A stretch of 64,000 nt of DNA from Yponomeuta sedellus (GCA_934045075.1 OW203749.1:3402304-3466303); one strand, 5' to 3'; counted from the first letter of the stretch, positions 30,513 through 41,740 are shown. Numbers and translations: made by a program. The notes: a model not told the origin generated them from the sequence alone.

Positions 30513-30610
30513 TTTATTGACCAGAATAACTCTTTTTACCAATTTTTAACAGACTTCAAAAAAGATGAGGTTCGCACACTACTCCGTTTTCGCACCTTTT
30601 AGTGTGCATT

Positions 30611-30616
30611 TTTATT
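30611..30616 (-). terminator. Poly(A) signal of terminal exon B
   Basis: AATAAA on the minus strand about 50 bases after the stop of terminal exon B. Confidence 0.6.
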
Positions 30617-30666
30617 GAAGTCGGTTTCTTTTCAAAGTAGGTATTCAATTCTTAGTTATTCAGAGG

Positions 30667-31636
30667 CTAATTCTTATTTTTAATCCTTTGGCATATACTT
30701 TTCAGTCGCTTGGCATTAGACATAGGTCTGCCCTTACTTACTTCGACCAACGACTTGTTCAGTGCAGCTCGAACCCTCTTCACTTCGTTTGCGATATTAA
30801 AATCCTCCTCAAATGCAATTCTATTAACTAGTGCACAAGAATTGCTCTTAACCGCAGTAAAATTAGCTTGATCTATCCCTTCCTTTTTACAGTTAGCTTG
30901 AAATATCCCTGAATTGTTTTCCCAAACAGGCTTTAAAACATTCTGCCACGCATTTCGGTTGGCTGGTACGTGGTTATCATTTACTTTAGACTTTTGAAAA
31001 CCAATCTGATAGTTTTCGTCCAGTTTCCAATTGGTGTGGGGGCGATTCGTGGTTTCCACTTTCAAATTAGCTTGCCCCGGAGCAGAATTATTCTCATCTA
31101 CTTTTAGTTGACCCTGACAAGAATTATTGTGTCCTACTTCAGTACCAGCGTCCATTTTACGATTAAATTTACGTTTCTTTATCTTTCGCAGCACCTTCAT
31201 TCTAGAAACCGGCCTCTGACAGGTAAGACAGGGCATCTTGCCAACCTTCATCCTGAGGTTGCCGATAGGCTTCATGATACACTGATTCGCTTTCACTTTT
31301 GACTTCTTCACCTCAAACTCGTAACAAATGCGACACTGCCGGTACACCCAGCTATTTCTGCTACTCCAATCTCGCCCCACGTTCTTGGGTAGTCTAAAAC
31401 TCTCCCCGTGACTCACCATGTGATCTGAAAGCCTCACCACCGAAGAAAATATCATCGGGCAATAAGAACATTGCACAGTGTAGAACTTCTGGCTACGATT
31501 GTTGAAATCATGCGTTGGATAAGTAGTTCCGGCTGAATCAGGGCGTTTTATCGAATTATTATATGTTTGTGGGTCGAAAGAGAGATTGTACAAATTGACA
31601 CGTGGGTGGGAGGCTTCGTGTCGGATCAGTTCAAAT
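30667..31636 (-). CDS. Terminal exon B: half finger, C2H2 finger, CxxC pairs, basic tail
   Basis: The acceptor TTTATATTACAG is followed by A and 322 codons to the stop. From F1 (FELIRHEASH), H6 and H10 complete the exon 2 finger. A canonical C2H2 finger follows (C56, C59, H72, H76: CSYCPMIFSSVVRLSDHMVSH). Two C-x2-C pairs (101/104, 136/139) enclose a basic linker, then a very basic run (RKIKKRKFNRKM) and a long polar region rich in Asn and Lys. The end has RIAFEEDFNIANEVK and ..NAKRLKSICQRIKNKN, which resemble ERIAFEDDLVAH and NADRLKNIKRNL of exon A. Likely nuclear; the target is unknown. Confidence 0.82.
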
Positions 31637-31639
31637 CTG

Positions 31640-32815
31640 TAATATAAATTGGTATTTGTTTTATTGGGTATTCAACTAGCTTGAGCGGGACTCTCTTTAG
31701 CATGCACGAGTTGTTAACAAGTTCAGATCAAAGTATTGTGTATTAGCAATGGGGTATAACCGCCTCCACTACATAAAGGCGTTGAAGCAATGCATTGAAG
31801 AGCATTGCACACGGATTTTTTAACCGGGGACATTATTTTAGATTACATGCTCCTAGTTTCATAGGTATACGAAGTTCATGAAATTGCGAGAAAATATCTA
31901 GTTTTTGGCATCAATTGTCGATTTTGAGGTTAGAATTTTGTTTACTAAATTGGGCAAGCAAGAATAAATTTAAATAGACTGTAGTTTATTATTAGTCTGT
32001 ATTGGTAGCATAAAAAAAATATGGCCGAATTGTTTGCCAAACTCCGATAGAAGACGTAACGCACATAATGAAGAATTAATTAGTCCTTTCCAGAGAGTGT
32101 TAAGCTTATTACATGCAAAGCATAGTAGTTAACATACCCCCAGTTTCTGGTACACCAATACTGGTACAAAGCCAACTATCTTATCTGTTCAGTTGATAGC
32201 GGCGCTATTGGAGAGTTTGGGGATGCCATTTAAGAAATTTACTAACAAAAAATGCAATATTTAAAGTCTAAATTTTATCAATGAATCAATAGACAGCGGA
32301 ATGTTTCTTTTCAATATGGCGGCTGACAAGGCCGTAGTTACAATTTTGCCCACCTGAACAGATAGTTTGGTGGCGCTGTAAGCCGTTAATCTAATGTTAA
32401 CAGTTGTTAGTTGGTTAAAGTGCATACGAAAAAACATTTGACAGCTGTTAACGGTAGATTAACAGATTGTTAGTGTTCGAGGAACTGTTCGTAAGTAGCG
32501 ATATTTAATTAAAGCAAACACATTTACAAGAACAATCCATGCAAGCATCATTAGACCATGCAAACAGCTGTTCAAAAATTCACTTTACTTACGAAATACG
32601 ACGTTTAATATGCGCTCACACCGACCAGTGTTGCCAGATGCTGGCCAGCCAATGGAGCTAAAATTTTGAAAAACAGTCGCCCAATATTCCCGTTCTATGG
32701 CTTCACTTTTTAAACGTGTGTGTGTTTTTATATTGTACGTCTATTGTAACATTAAGAAAGTAGCAAAAGATTTAGGTAGGTTCATCTTTATTTTTTTTTT
32801 CTTTGGTATTTTTAA
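31640..32815. other. Intron; decayed inverted-repeat element
   Basis: No exon seen. Around 32140-32475 lie diverged ends of the CCCCCGGTTTCTGGTACAC MITE (compare 36451-36586): CCCCCAGTTTCTGGTACACC at the left and ACAGCTGTTAACGGTAGATT at the right, with unrelated sequence between. The rest is AT-rich without features. Confidence 0.5.
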
Positions 32816-33287
32816 GGCGCTTTGGGGTACTAACTAGCGCTACCAACGGAATAAAATTCATAACTTGTTTAATGCTAGTATTTTCTAAGGTTAACACGAG
32901 CACTAGACATAATAAAAACTGTTTTTACGTCGGAAAATTGTAAAAAAATTAAAATAAACGAGTAAAATCCGTGTAAAGAAAGTCTTTATTTGTTCAATAC
33001 TACGTTTTTTTTTTTCATAAAGTAAACAAGTAAATTTTAATATATGTAATAAATATTTTTTAAGAACAACCTAGCACGTGGTATCAATATCGTAGGACTA
33101 ATCGATTTTCGCTAAATATTTTTGGCGGAGTCTTAGGTTCCTAGGTTCTAGATGTAGGATCTACAAATATTTTTGTCATATTGGTTAAAAGTTTTGGCGT
33201 TTACTTTTAGAGAAACACGTGTTATAATTTTTTATTTTATTCCATTGGGGGCGGTAATTGGCACCCCAAAGCGCCCTAAACCATGTC
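32816..33287. mobile_element. MITE with AGGCGCTTTGGGGT ends
   Basis: AGGCGCTTTGGGGTACTAAC at the left and ..GGCACCCCAAAGCGCCCT at the right are inverted, with matching GGAATAAAAT segments just inside. Fragments recur near 3620, 42010 and 45705. No coding part. Confidence 0.6.
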
Positions 33288-33392
33288 TATCAGGAATTGC
33301 GAAATTATTTAAGAAATAAATGCTGATAACTTGCCATTGCCGGTCTACAATGTTTCATTATTATTAAGTAATGTGTGAAACTTTCCAAACAA

Positions 33393-33572
33393 TCTATAAT
33401 ATAAAACTGAATCGCTGAATGTGTTGGTAAGCGCAAATCTCGAGAGCAGCTGAACCGATTTCGCTAATTAATTTTTAGAATATTCCTTGAAGTACGAGGA
33501 TGGTTCTTACGGAGAGAAAAATTAAATAAAGAATCGACTGTTAGGCGGTACGAAGTTCGCTGGGTCAGCTAG
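33393..33572 (+). mobile_element. Minimal non-autonomous Helitron, intact copy
   Basis: Starts TCTATAATATAAAACTGAAT after A and ends GGGTCAGCTAG before T, 180 bases. It matches 1412-1589 closely in the opposite orientation. Confidence 0.75.
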
Positions 33573-33854
33573 TTATTAATAAATCTGAAGGGCCAACCCA
33601 TGTGGGGCGAAAGACACCGAGACTAGTGGAAATTGCCCCACCAGTGGGGCAAAGTGGAATAATTCTAGCCATCTTCATGCTCTAGGAGGGTGGACGAGGC
33701 TGGCGAGAGATCGTGAGAAATGGCATTTGAGAGAAAAGGCACTACACCCATCTGTGGGCAGCGGCGGAATGATAATGGGTGGGCTACTGATGATTTTTTA
33801 AAACGGAAATTAGTTTAAAAACCTCTGAACGTTGAATAAAGTTTCAAAATACAT

Positions 33855-33965
33855 TCATAACCTCACGCCTGTATCCCAGAGGAGTAGGCAGAGACCAGGG
33901 ACTGCCACTTGCCAGGATCCTGACAGATCACCTTAGCTTGTCGTTGCATGCACGCACGCCGGTTC
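33855..33965 (-). mobile_element. LINE-X C-terminal fragment
   Basis: CCTCACGCCTGTATCCCAGA.. to ..GCATGCACGCACGCCGG. The minus strand reads ..ICQDPGKWQSLVSAYSSGI.., the LINE-X C-terminus. Confidence 0.7.
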
Positions 33966-33992
33966 AGAAGATAAAGTTTCAAACATGAAAAT

Positions 33993-34352
33993 AAGTGCTC
34001 GTGGCCTAGTCGAACAGAGTGATTGAAACCAATCACTTCAGTTAAGTGACAACAGGCGCGGTTAGGTGCAGGATGGGTGACAATCACGTATCTACCGCTA
34101 GTGGCATTTTTCCGAGCGCTTCCGTGCTTTGCAAGGCACGTTAAGCCGTTGGTGCCGGCGGTCACGTAATGGCAGTCGTTAAGCTATGTCAGAGGCCTTA
34201 GGCGGCTCGATAACTTCTGACAGTAAGGCCCGCCACTGTTTTACAATCCTCCAACAACCCGGACTTGGCCCCGTGGTGGAGTATGGCCTAACCTTCCTGC
34301 GATTCCGGAAAAGATCCGTGCCCCAATAGTGGGGACATACAAGATTTGATAT
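33993..34352 (+). mobile_element. SINE-A, near full length
   Basis: Head, body and 3' end of SINE-A, from GTGCTCGTGGCCTAG to AAGATTTGATATC. The 5S-like boxes are partly mutated (CAGGATGGGTGACAATC). Confidence 0.85.
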
Positions 34353-34359
34353 CGGTTGA

Positions 34360-35070
34360 GATTGTAACCATTTTCCTAAGAGTTAGAATTTTTTAATAAA
34401 GGATTGTACAGGGAAGAGCGGGTGATCGTGCTCTTCCACTATAAAGGGAAATTTCCCGCCAGGCAGATCGTATGCCTGGGGACGGCCGGTCCAACTATTG
34501 TTAGTTGGACGTTATATTTATGGTATGTCATTGAAACACTGATTGCGCGATGCAGGAATGTTGGAGTTTGTAGTGCGCGCGCTGAGTTGTCATGTGCTCG
34601 CCACAGATTGATAGTCTTTTTCGCAGTTTTAACGTGATTTTTCTGAATTTGAGTTTTAATTGAAGAGGAATGGAATTAAACAACACGACATATTATCCAC
34701 ATTATCCATGTATTCATAAATATATTTTCTTTTATGTTACAATAACTTTAAAATTAAACACTTCTATCTACACCTAAAATCTAGATTAAAATTGCAAATA
34801 AACTTTCACACGACAAATTGATTTGTCCCGGTACCAAAATAGAACACCATGTGATATAGTAACCAGGCAAGGACATAATAGACATGCAAATACACACAGA
34901 CTGAGGCCACTTGTACAAAAGGACGACGGCGCTAAGCGGCCGTCCATAAATAAAGTCACGCGATTTTCGTGATTTTTTTGACCCCTCCCCCGCCCTTGTC
35001 ACAGCTGGTCACATTTTTAAGACTCCCCCCCCCCCTCCCTAGTGTGACGTCACATATTTTGCATTCTATC
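34360..35070. other. Intron; no exon seen
   Basis: A 77-codon open frame at 34404-34637 (MYREERVIVLFHYKGKFPAR..) has no domain or splice context and is not called. From about 34950 a CGATTTTCGTGATTTTTTTG..CCCCTCCC..GTGTGACGTCAC segment recurs at 35440, 40390 and 42870, an old MITE family in pieces. A short hairpin GTCCAACTA/TAGTTGGAC lies near 34490. Confidence 0.5.
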
Positions 35071-35313
35071 TGGCTATACTAGTCCACTGCTGGACATAGC
35101 CCTCCCCTAAAGAGCGCCACGTTGTGCTATGATAGGGGGTAATGCCCACAATCACCACGCTGGGCATGCGGGTTGGAGATCACAGTTCGGTGGAATTGTA
35201 CTTCAGGGGGCGCTGCTGCCCGCCCCCCGGTTTGTCCCTTAGTCGCCTTTTACGACACCCGCGGGAAGAATTGGGTTGGTGCTATTCTCTAGACCGACAC
35301 CACACAGCAGCAT
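35071..35313 (-). mobile_element. RTE-like LINE 3' end
   Basis: Uninterrupted copy of the repeat at 2818, including the intact ..GTCCCTTAGTCGCCTTTTAC that serves as empty site for the Harbinger-like insertion there. It ends at a CGACACCACACAGCA segment. Confidence 0.8.
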
Positions 35314-35653
35314 AATTTGCCTTCATATACAAATTATTGTATTCAAACAGCAGTTGGGAAATTAGTCCTATATTTACAACAAGAGTTGCAAATGTTTTGA
35401 ATGTTTCGTTTGTGTGTTAACATGTAGATTTGGAAATGTGAAGTCACGAAAATTAGGATATCTTCTACCCCCCTGTCACTCAATGTCACACGTCGTCGAC
35501 CTCCTCCCTCCCCCTAAACCCACGACCATCGGCACGGTAATCAGATCTGACACCGCTCGAGCAACGTGGCAGTCACGAGCAAATGCTACAAATTACTGTA
35601 AAATAGTCGACAGAACACTTTGACACTTTAAAGACATGCAATAAGCTTAATCC

Positions 35654-36170
35654 TCTATAGTATAAAAATGAATTGCTGAATGTGTTGGTAAGCGCAAATC
35701 TCGAGAGCAGCTGAACCGATTTCGCTAATTCTTTTTTTTTAGAATATTCCTTGAAGTACGAGGATGGTTCTTACAATAAAATCCCTGAAGATAAATTAAG
35801 TTTAACTAAAGCGCGGTTCAAAAAATGTGTAAAGTACACTTTGTGCCAAAAGAGCTACTATAATTAAGGAATATTTAGTTGACAATGATGTCTGGAGTTC
35901 AAGCATGTAAAATGCATGAGTTTTGTAAAATCTGTGTAAACTTTGTTAATTAAGGTATTTGAAAAGACTATGTTAGGAGTATTTTGTCCATTTTTTCTCC
36001 AAAACGATCTAGATTTTGAAATGGACAACCAGTTTGACTTGTAACGTTCATTAAGCCGCAGTATCTGCGCTACTTTGAATAAAACTATTTCATTTCATTT
36101 ACGGAGGGGAATATAAAAAAAAAATGAAGAATCGACTGTTAGGCGGTACAAAGTTCGCTGGGTCAGCTAG
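35654..36170 (+). mobile_element. Minimal Helitron, interrupted
   Basis: Starts TCTATAGTATAAAAATGAAT and ends GGGTCAGCTAG before T. The body breaks after GGTTCTTAC (35774) and resumes at ACGGAGGGGA, with the insertion at 35775-36098 between. Confidence 0.75.
35775..36098 (+). mobile_element. Short retroposed LINE/SINE end with ATTTC tail, TSD TTAC
   Basis: Inserted in the Helitron with the direct repeat TTAC (35771-35774, 36099-36102). The 3' end TTGTAACGTTCATTAAGCCG..TTGAATAAAACTATTTCATT carries a poly(A)-type signal and an ATTTC tail. The same end occurs inside 42640-42855. Confidence 0.7.
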
Positions 36171-36313
36171 TTAACAATTAAATTAATTAAATAAGGTTGA
36201 CCTTTTGTTGACTATACATCTTACAATGACATCAGACCAATATTATAAAGGTGAAACTTTTGTTTGTACTTTATCACGTCTAAACGGCTGGAGCGATTTA
36301 AAAAAAATTGGTA

Positions 36314-36679
36314 TAGTCCGTTAGCTTTTAGAATAGACCTCGGGCTCTAGAGTAGGCTTCGGTTTTCGCAAATTTTCGCCGGTATTCGTACCGATGAGCG
36401 AGTTCCGATTTCGAAATTAAGTGTCATATTAGTTCCGATTTCGAAATTAACCCCCGGTTTCTGGTACACTAACAATCTGTTAATCTACTGCTAACAGCTG
36501 CCAGTTGGCCAAAGTGCAAACAGAAAAAACATTTGACAGCTGTGAACAGTAGATTAACAGATTGTTAGTGTATCAGAAACCGGGGGTAAGTGTCATATTA
36601 GTTCCGATATTTCTATTACACGAATATATCCGATTCTATCCGATAGTAGCCGAGGTATATTCTAAAAGCTAACAGACTA
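36314..36679. mobile_element. TA-target MITE (Tc1/mariner-like)
   Basis: The ends TAGTCCGTTAGCTTTTAGAA and ..TTCTAAAAGCTAACAGACTA are inverted repeats. The target TA is duplicated (36312-36313, 36680-36681), and the flanks join to the uninterrupted host sequence GGTATGGAGTTAGC. It holds a nested MITE and a small duplication of the flank TTAAGTGTCATATTAGTTCC. Confidence 0.75.
36451..36586. mobile_element. Fold-back MITE, TSD TAA
   Basis: 136 bases with inverted repeats of about 50 bases (CCCCCGGTTTCTGGTACACT.. and its complement) around a short loop. TAA is duplicated (36448-36450, 36587-36589); the uninterrupted form (CGAAATTAAGTGTCAT) is present just to the left. A TAA target fits PIF/Harbinger. 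Confidence 0.8.
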
Positions 36680-36800
36680 TATGGAGTTAGCTGACACCCT
36701 GGATACATAGGCTACGTTTCCACTGCGGGAAAATATCTTTTACTGTTAATACACAATTTATTTTCCCTAAAAAATCGCTAATGTCATACAATCCTAAGCA

Positions 36801-36971
36801 ACAACTGGCGCGGTCAGGTGCAGGATGGGTGACCGTCCCGTGACTACTTGGTGGCATTTTTCCGAACGCTCCACCAACTAGGACTTTCCCCCCGGTGTAG
36901 TATGGCCTAACCTTCCTGCCACGCAGGAAGGGACCCGTGCCCCAGCAGTGGGGAGATACAAGGGTTGATAT
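36801..36971 (+). mobile_element. SINE-A with internal deletion
   Basis: The 5S-like head (GCGCGGTCAGGTGCAGGATG) joins near the CCGAACGCT segment directly to CCACCAACTAGGACTT, omitting about 150 bases of body. Confidence 0.8.
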
Positions 36972-37179
36972 CGAATAAATCGCGGGTAATACCGCGGGGC
37001 ACAGCTATATATAAGCTATATATAAATGTGAAAGTTTACGCCGATGTTTGGATGTTCGTTACTAAGTCACGCAACACACGGCTGAACGGAGTTGCATGAA
37101 ACTTGGAATACAGATAGCCGGAGACAATTGTACAAGGTTCAATAGGTATTTGGTTTTTGCACGCAGATGTATATAGATG

Positions 37180-37250
37180 TATGGCCTAACCTTCCTGCGA
37201 TGCAGGAAGAGACCCGTGCCCCAGCAGTGGGGACAAACAAGGGTTGATAA
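37180..37250 (+). mobile_element. SINE-A 3' end fragment
   Basis: TATGGCCTAACCTTCCTGCG to AAGGGTTGATA, the last 70 bases of SINE-A. Confidence 0.8.
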
Positions 37251-37359
37251 CGAGTATCCGAGAAAAGTTACATAATCAAGGTACTGGCATATAATTAACA
37301 CTTACGTCTAAAAATTGGTACGTAGAGTGAATAGATATAAGAAAAACTCCGTACGTAAT

Positions 37360-37530
37360 ACATATGTCGCTGCTTGTACGTAATATAGACAATACTGTAG
37401 AGGTTCGAAATTTCACTGATGCCGGTGAGTCGCCCATTAGCTCAGTTGGTAGAGCGCTGGCACGCATAGCCAGAGGTCGCGGGTTCGAATCCCGGCATTG
37501 GTGGAATTTTTAGCCTCTAAGGTATTTTAA
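37360..37530 (+). mobile_element. SINE-B
   Basis: Leader, tRNA-like part (37433-37508, box B GGTTCGAATCC) and trailer AATTTTTAGCCTCTAAGG. The tRNA-like part folds well but its anticodon loop lacks the universal U33 in the best alignment. Confidence 0.75.
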
Positions 37531-37744
37531 AATTGACCTTAGCACGGGTTAGTGCATTAAAAAAAAATTGTATAAAACTCTATTCACATAATCGTGAACT
37601 TACTGCATTCTAAAACATGTATTTTGTGATGAAAGAAAGAAATAAATAAAATATAAAAAATTGAGAGAATGGTCAGACAGTAAAAGCCCTCCGCATTACC
37701 ATTGTGATGTGTTTGGAATAAATGTGTAATAAATAATAAAAAAA

Positions 37745-38078
37745 GAAGCGCTCGTGGCTTAGCGGAACCGAGGGATTGGAATCAATCACTAGGGTTGAGC
37801 AACAATAGGCGCGGTCAGGTGCAGGATGGGTGACCATCCCGTGACTACCGCTAGTGGCCGAGCGCTTCCGTGCTCCGCAAGGCACGTTAAGCCGTTGGTG
37901 CCGGCTGTCATGTAATGGCAGTCATTAAGCCTGGTATCTTGATAACTTCTGACAGTAAGGCCCGCCACTGTCTTACAATCCTCCACCAACCCGGACTTGG
38001 CCCCCGTGGTGGAGCATAGCCTCTACCTTCTTTAGGGAAGAGACCCGTGCCCCTCGGTGGGGACATAATGGTTTGATA
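37745..38078 (+). mobile_element. SINE-A, near full length
   Basis: From GAAGCGCTCGTGGCTTAGCG through the 5S-like head to ATAATGGTTTGATA. Confidence 0.85.
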
Positions 38079-38313
38079 ATGATGAGCCTCTTCAGTTCTG
38101 ACCTTGAAAATGACAATTTTTACTACTCTTAGTTTTCAAGGTTCTGAAATTATATAAAAATGAGGAGGTTAGGTATATTTCGAGGCGGGATTACGTTTTC
38201 TAACTAACTACTGACAAATTTAAAACTAAACAGCCAAGCACGATACAAATGAACAAATCACACTTATAAAGTTATATCAAGCTATCTTATCGGTGTCTTT
38301 GTCTTTTCCTAAT

Positions 38314-38849
38314 GGGGCCTCTAGACGGGCCGGGCCATATTTTCACGAAAATGTGTAGCTGCAAATGTGTGGCTGGTAGCATCAGCCATCGTTTACGGCT
38401 AGACTATGAAATATTTGGCTATATTTTTAGTATGGCCGGGATATATTGTGACATATTTTTTGCGTATCCGATGAATTTTTAGTATACCAGCCATATGGCC
38501 GGAAGCATCGCTTTGTAATCGAAAATACTGCAATATTTTCTCAGCCTGTCTCGCTTTACGGCCTAAGTGCGTCCATTTTTCATGCTACGTGAAGTGAAGT
38601 TTGCTGCGATTTGTTCGACTAGAGCTAAGTTCGTGTTTGTTTTGTTTCTCTTTATTTTGGTTCTTTCGTGTTTATGTATTTAGCCCGTGTAAAGACAAAA
38701 TATTGAGCCATATACTGTTGTAGATATGTTGCCGGAAATGGCCGGGATATACATTTTCCAGCCATGTGCTGCATTAAAATGTGTTTTGTATTTTCGGGAT
38801 ATAGTGTAGCCAAATATTTCACAAAAAGTGTAGCCCGTCTAGAGGCCCC
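38314..38849. mobile_element. TIR element GGGGCCTCTAGACGGGC
   Basis: Inverted ends of 17 bases (GGGGCCTCTAGACGGGC and GCCCGTCTAGAGGCCCC) enclose 536 bases with internal repeats of CCATATTTTCACGAAAATGTG / ATATGGCCGG types. There is no coding sequence and no clear target duplication. Confidence 0.7.
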
Positions 38850-38954
38850 TTTATATTCATATCTCATCCTAAGTAAAGTTTAAAATAAGAACACAATAAC
38901 CTTATTTACAACAAGAATTACGACAAGAACTTACTGTCCATATCACTACCAAGA

Positions 38955-38960
38955 TTTATT
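38955..38960 (-). terminator. Poly(A) signal of terminal exon A
   Basis: AATAAA on the minus strand about 115 bases after the stop of terminal exon A. Confidence 0.55.
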
Positions 38961-39073
38961 TACAGAGAAAAATTCCTTTGCACGCATACACTATTTTTAC
39001 ATACATTTTTGTTATTTTTACACTATTTTTCCATACAATAAAGAATATTCTTATCTTACACTAAAACGCTCAC

Positions 39074-40334
39074 TCATTCACTACGTCTCTTAAACGTTTT
39101 GGAAAACTTCAAGTGTCCCGCTCTCATTTTTTGCAGGTTCCTTTTGATATTCTTCAAACGGTCGGCATTCGTTACAAATTTTTGTTTAACATTGTACGTT
39201 CTTGGTGTAATCTCAAGCACTTTCCGTGTCTTCTGCGGTTTTATCAACCTAAGGTCTCCTTTCTGTTTCGTCTTTACCGGCCGCTTGTCAACTGGCTTCG
39301 AGTGTGCGACCAAATCGTCTTCGAACGCTATCCTTTCTTTGATTCCAGTACGAGGCAGTGAAACGTCGGTGTCAGAATTAGCAACGCTCCGGGGCGTATC
39401 AACATTTTCCTGAACCGCTTTGTCAATGTCCGTGCAGCTCGCTTGACCCCACACAAACGTATTGGAGGCATTAGCCACGGCGTCGTCTGTCACAGCGTTT
39501 TGCACACCGATCAAAGAGTGCTCCCACACGGTGTTCACAAAATCCTTTTTGGCGACAGTACTAGGGACAGAATCATTTTTTGAGATAATGTTAGGCACTA
39601 AGGCGCTCTCTATGTCAGAACTGGTTGGACGCAAGATTGATTCCAGACCTCCCAAGTTAGAATTGTGGTTGGATATTGGGATTAGCGTCGCCATTTCCGG
39701 ATAGGTGTTATTGCCAACCCACAGCGGTATAGGTACCGCTTGACAAAGGATTACGTTTCCACCCAGGAAATTAACTTGATTCTGGACAACAGGATTGACG
39801 AAATTCACTCCAGGATGAAAAGAAGTCTGAGGCGTAGACGCTCCTTTTTCTGGTTCATCGTCACACAAATCTATGACTGGCGTTTGAACGTTTTCGAACT
39901 GTGCAGTTTGTGGACCTGTTCTAGAACCTAGGAACAAGCGGGCATGGAGGCTTAATCTGTTACACAGAGAACACTGGACGGTCGGTGCTTCAGCAATAAG
40001 TTCGCCGATCAACCTGCGAGGTATTTTGAGCAATCTGCAACAGGTATCGCAAGCAAAGAACGTCGGATTGCTCTGCCCTTCGACGTATCTAACAGCTGGG
40101 TGCAATTGCTCCCGAATTATGTGCACACCGGCATGACGAATCAGGTCTTCGATGGACCCGTAAGATGCTTTACAGACCGAGCAGTAGATGCCGAGGTGTT
40201 TGGTCGTACTAGGGTGCTCGCGAGAGTAGTTCCACGCTGCCTCCTTCAGAAGACTGAAAGGCCGCAGGCGGACGGTCGTCCTTGATAACAATTTTATGCA
40301 CAAATGCGATGCTTGGTGCTGGTAGAGTTGGAAT
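39074..40334 (-). CDS. Terminal exon A: half finger, C2H2 finger, CxxC pairs, SIM-like motif
   Basis: The acceptor TTTTTCTATCATCCGCAG is followed by A and 419 codons to the stop. From F1 (FQLYQHQASH), H6 and H10 complete the exon 2 finger. A canonical C2H2 finger follows (C51, C54, H67, H71) and C-x2-C pairs at 95/98 and 121/124. A hydrophobic-acidic VIDLCDDE at about 153-160 has the form of a SUMO-interacting motif and resembles TIDLSDDDE of exon 2. A long polar region ends in a basic tail (ERIAFEDDLVAH.., NADRLKNIKRNL.., FKRRSE). The open frame extends upstream past the acceptor into the intron; that part is not counted. Confidence 0.82.
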
Positions 40335-40339
40335 CTGCG

Positions 40340-41015
40340 GATGATAGAAAAATGAACAATGTACTGTAAATATTTGCTTTTTGGCTGCATAATAATGTGT
40401 CTCACAAATGTGACCAGCTGTGACAAGGGCGGGGAGGGGTTACAAAAGCACGAAATTCGTGTGACGTAACTTATGGATGGCCCCTATCCTACAAGACAAG
40501 ATTCCAGGAAGATGGGGGACTAGGATATCAAAGATATCATGACTACACAACCTGCGACAGTGGTATAGACAGAGTACTAATTCCTTGTTTGTATTGTGGT
40601 ATCACCCCTTTGGATAAATTATACTATACATCAGAATGCACTATTTGTGGAAAGACTGGAGCCTAAACTAGATCAAAATCTGTATCTTAGGTTTCCTTCC
40701 AGGTCTCCCGGTCTACAAAAGAACGGTATCATATTCGACGCGTCATCAGCATAAGGTGTACAATATTAAACGTTTGTATCAAAAATGACAGATGTTTGTA
40801 AAACTTATATAAAAGAAAGTAAGATGTAGGTATGTATGTGCGTGTGTATGTGTGTGTCTGCTCAGCCCTACGACCGGAGTCTTGGGTTCGGGTAGAAGAG
40901 CAGAGGGTGTGTGAAAAGGTGTGATGAGTGTATAATTATGAGTGATGGCAGTGACGTGTGATAGCTTGTCAGCTTAGCCTAGAGGAAATACAAGTCAATA
41001 CAACTGTTATCATAT
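40340..41015. other. Intron; no exon seen
   Basis: Contains a MITE fragment at 40385-40490 (..GTGACGTAACTTATGGATGGCCCC) of the family seen at 34950. Otherwise nothing recognised. Confidence 0.5.
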
Positions 41016-41342
41016 CAACCATTGTGTGTCCCCACTGCTGGAGCAAGGGTCTCTTTCTGCACCGCCGGAAGGTCAGGCCATACTCCACCACGGGGGCCAA
41101 GTCCGGGTCGGTGGAGGATTGTAAGACAGTGGCGGGCTTCACGTAATAACAGTCGTTGAGCCATGTCAGAGGCGTTATGGGCGGCTTGATAACTTCTGAC
41201 AGTAAGACGCGCCACTGTCTTACAATCCTCCACCAACCCAGACTTGGCTCCTGTGGTAGAGTATCGCCTAACCTTCCTGCGACGCAGGAAGAGACCCGTG
41301 CCCCGTGGGTACATATCAACGCTTGCGAAGGGTTGATATCGA
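41016..41342. mobile_element. Head-to-head SINE-A pair
   Basis: 41016-41141 is the 3' half of SINE-A on the minus strand; 41143-41342 is the body and 3' end on the plus strand. They meet at their 5' sides, giving inverted arms of about 120 bases. Confidence 0.8.
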
Positions 41343-41740
41343 TGATTTGTCACCACATTTTTTTTTACTTTAAAGTAATAGCCTAAATTGATGGCATTTT
41401 AAATTAGTTATTACATAACAGCGGCCTTCAAAACAGCCATATTTCAGCATGTACGAGTATATACAGGTATGTTTCACTGTGTGTTTTTTACGTATGGCGA
41501 TCAAGAGCGTGACATAAGTCATATAGTGTGGGGCCAGAAGCAATGTATGTGCTTGTATGTAAATGTTATAAGGCTTATTTTCTCTTTCGCAGAGGGGGGG
41601 GGGGGGGGGGGGTAACTGAATGGGCTTTTCCGGACTTCGGTTTTGTCATCACACTATATATGAGATACTAAGTTCGTCCATCCGTTGAAGGTGTAGCAGA
41701 CAGATTTAGGCTACTGCCTGCCTCACCGCGTGAGCCCGAG
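41343..41740. repeat. SINE-D tail and a 19-base G run
   Basis: 41505-41575 is the SINE-D 3' tail (GTGTGGGGCCAGAAGCAATG.. to ..GTATGTAAATG). 41594-41612 is an uninterrupted G run that could form a quadruplex. The rest is unrecognised. Confidence 0.65.

Larger units (their letters stand above)
36240..36768 (+). mobile_element. Helitron-type remnant split by a MITE
   Basis: 36240-36313 (ATTATAAAGGTGAAAC.. ..CGTCTAAACGGCTGGAGCGA) continues at 36680 (TATGGAGTTAGCTGACACCC..TACTGCGGGAAAATAT-type end). The family also appears at 48815, 50060, 60175 and 61130. Assignment to Helitrons is from memory of similar lepidopteran repeats. Confidence 0.45.

Noticed and set aside
34404..34637. 77-codon plus-strand frame
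   Set aside because: No domain, splice context or repeats of its own; lies in an intron of the minus-strand gene.
38652..38867. 71-codon minus-strand frame
   Set aside because: Lies across the end of a TIR element and encodes its repeats.
17832..40334. Exons A, B and C as three independent zinc-finger genes
   Set aside because: Each lacks a start of its own and opens in the same phase on the second half of a finger, which needs exon 2. It remains possible that other copies of exon 2 outside the window serve some of them.
40335..40426. N-terminal extension of exon A (31 codons)
   Set aside because: Lies upstream of a good acceptor in the same phase as exons B and C; treated as intron.
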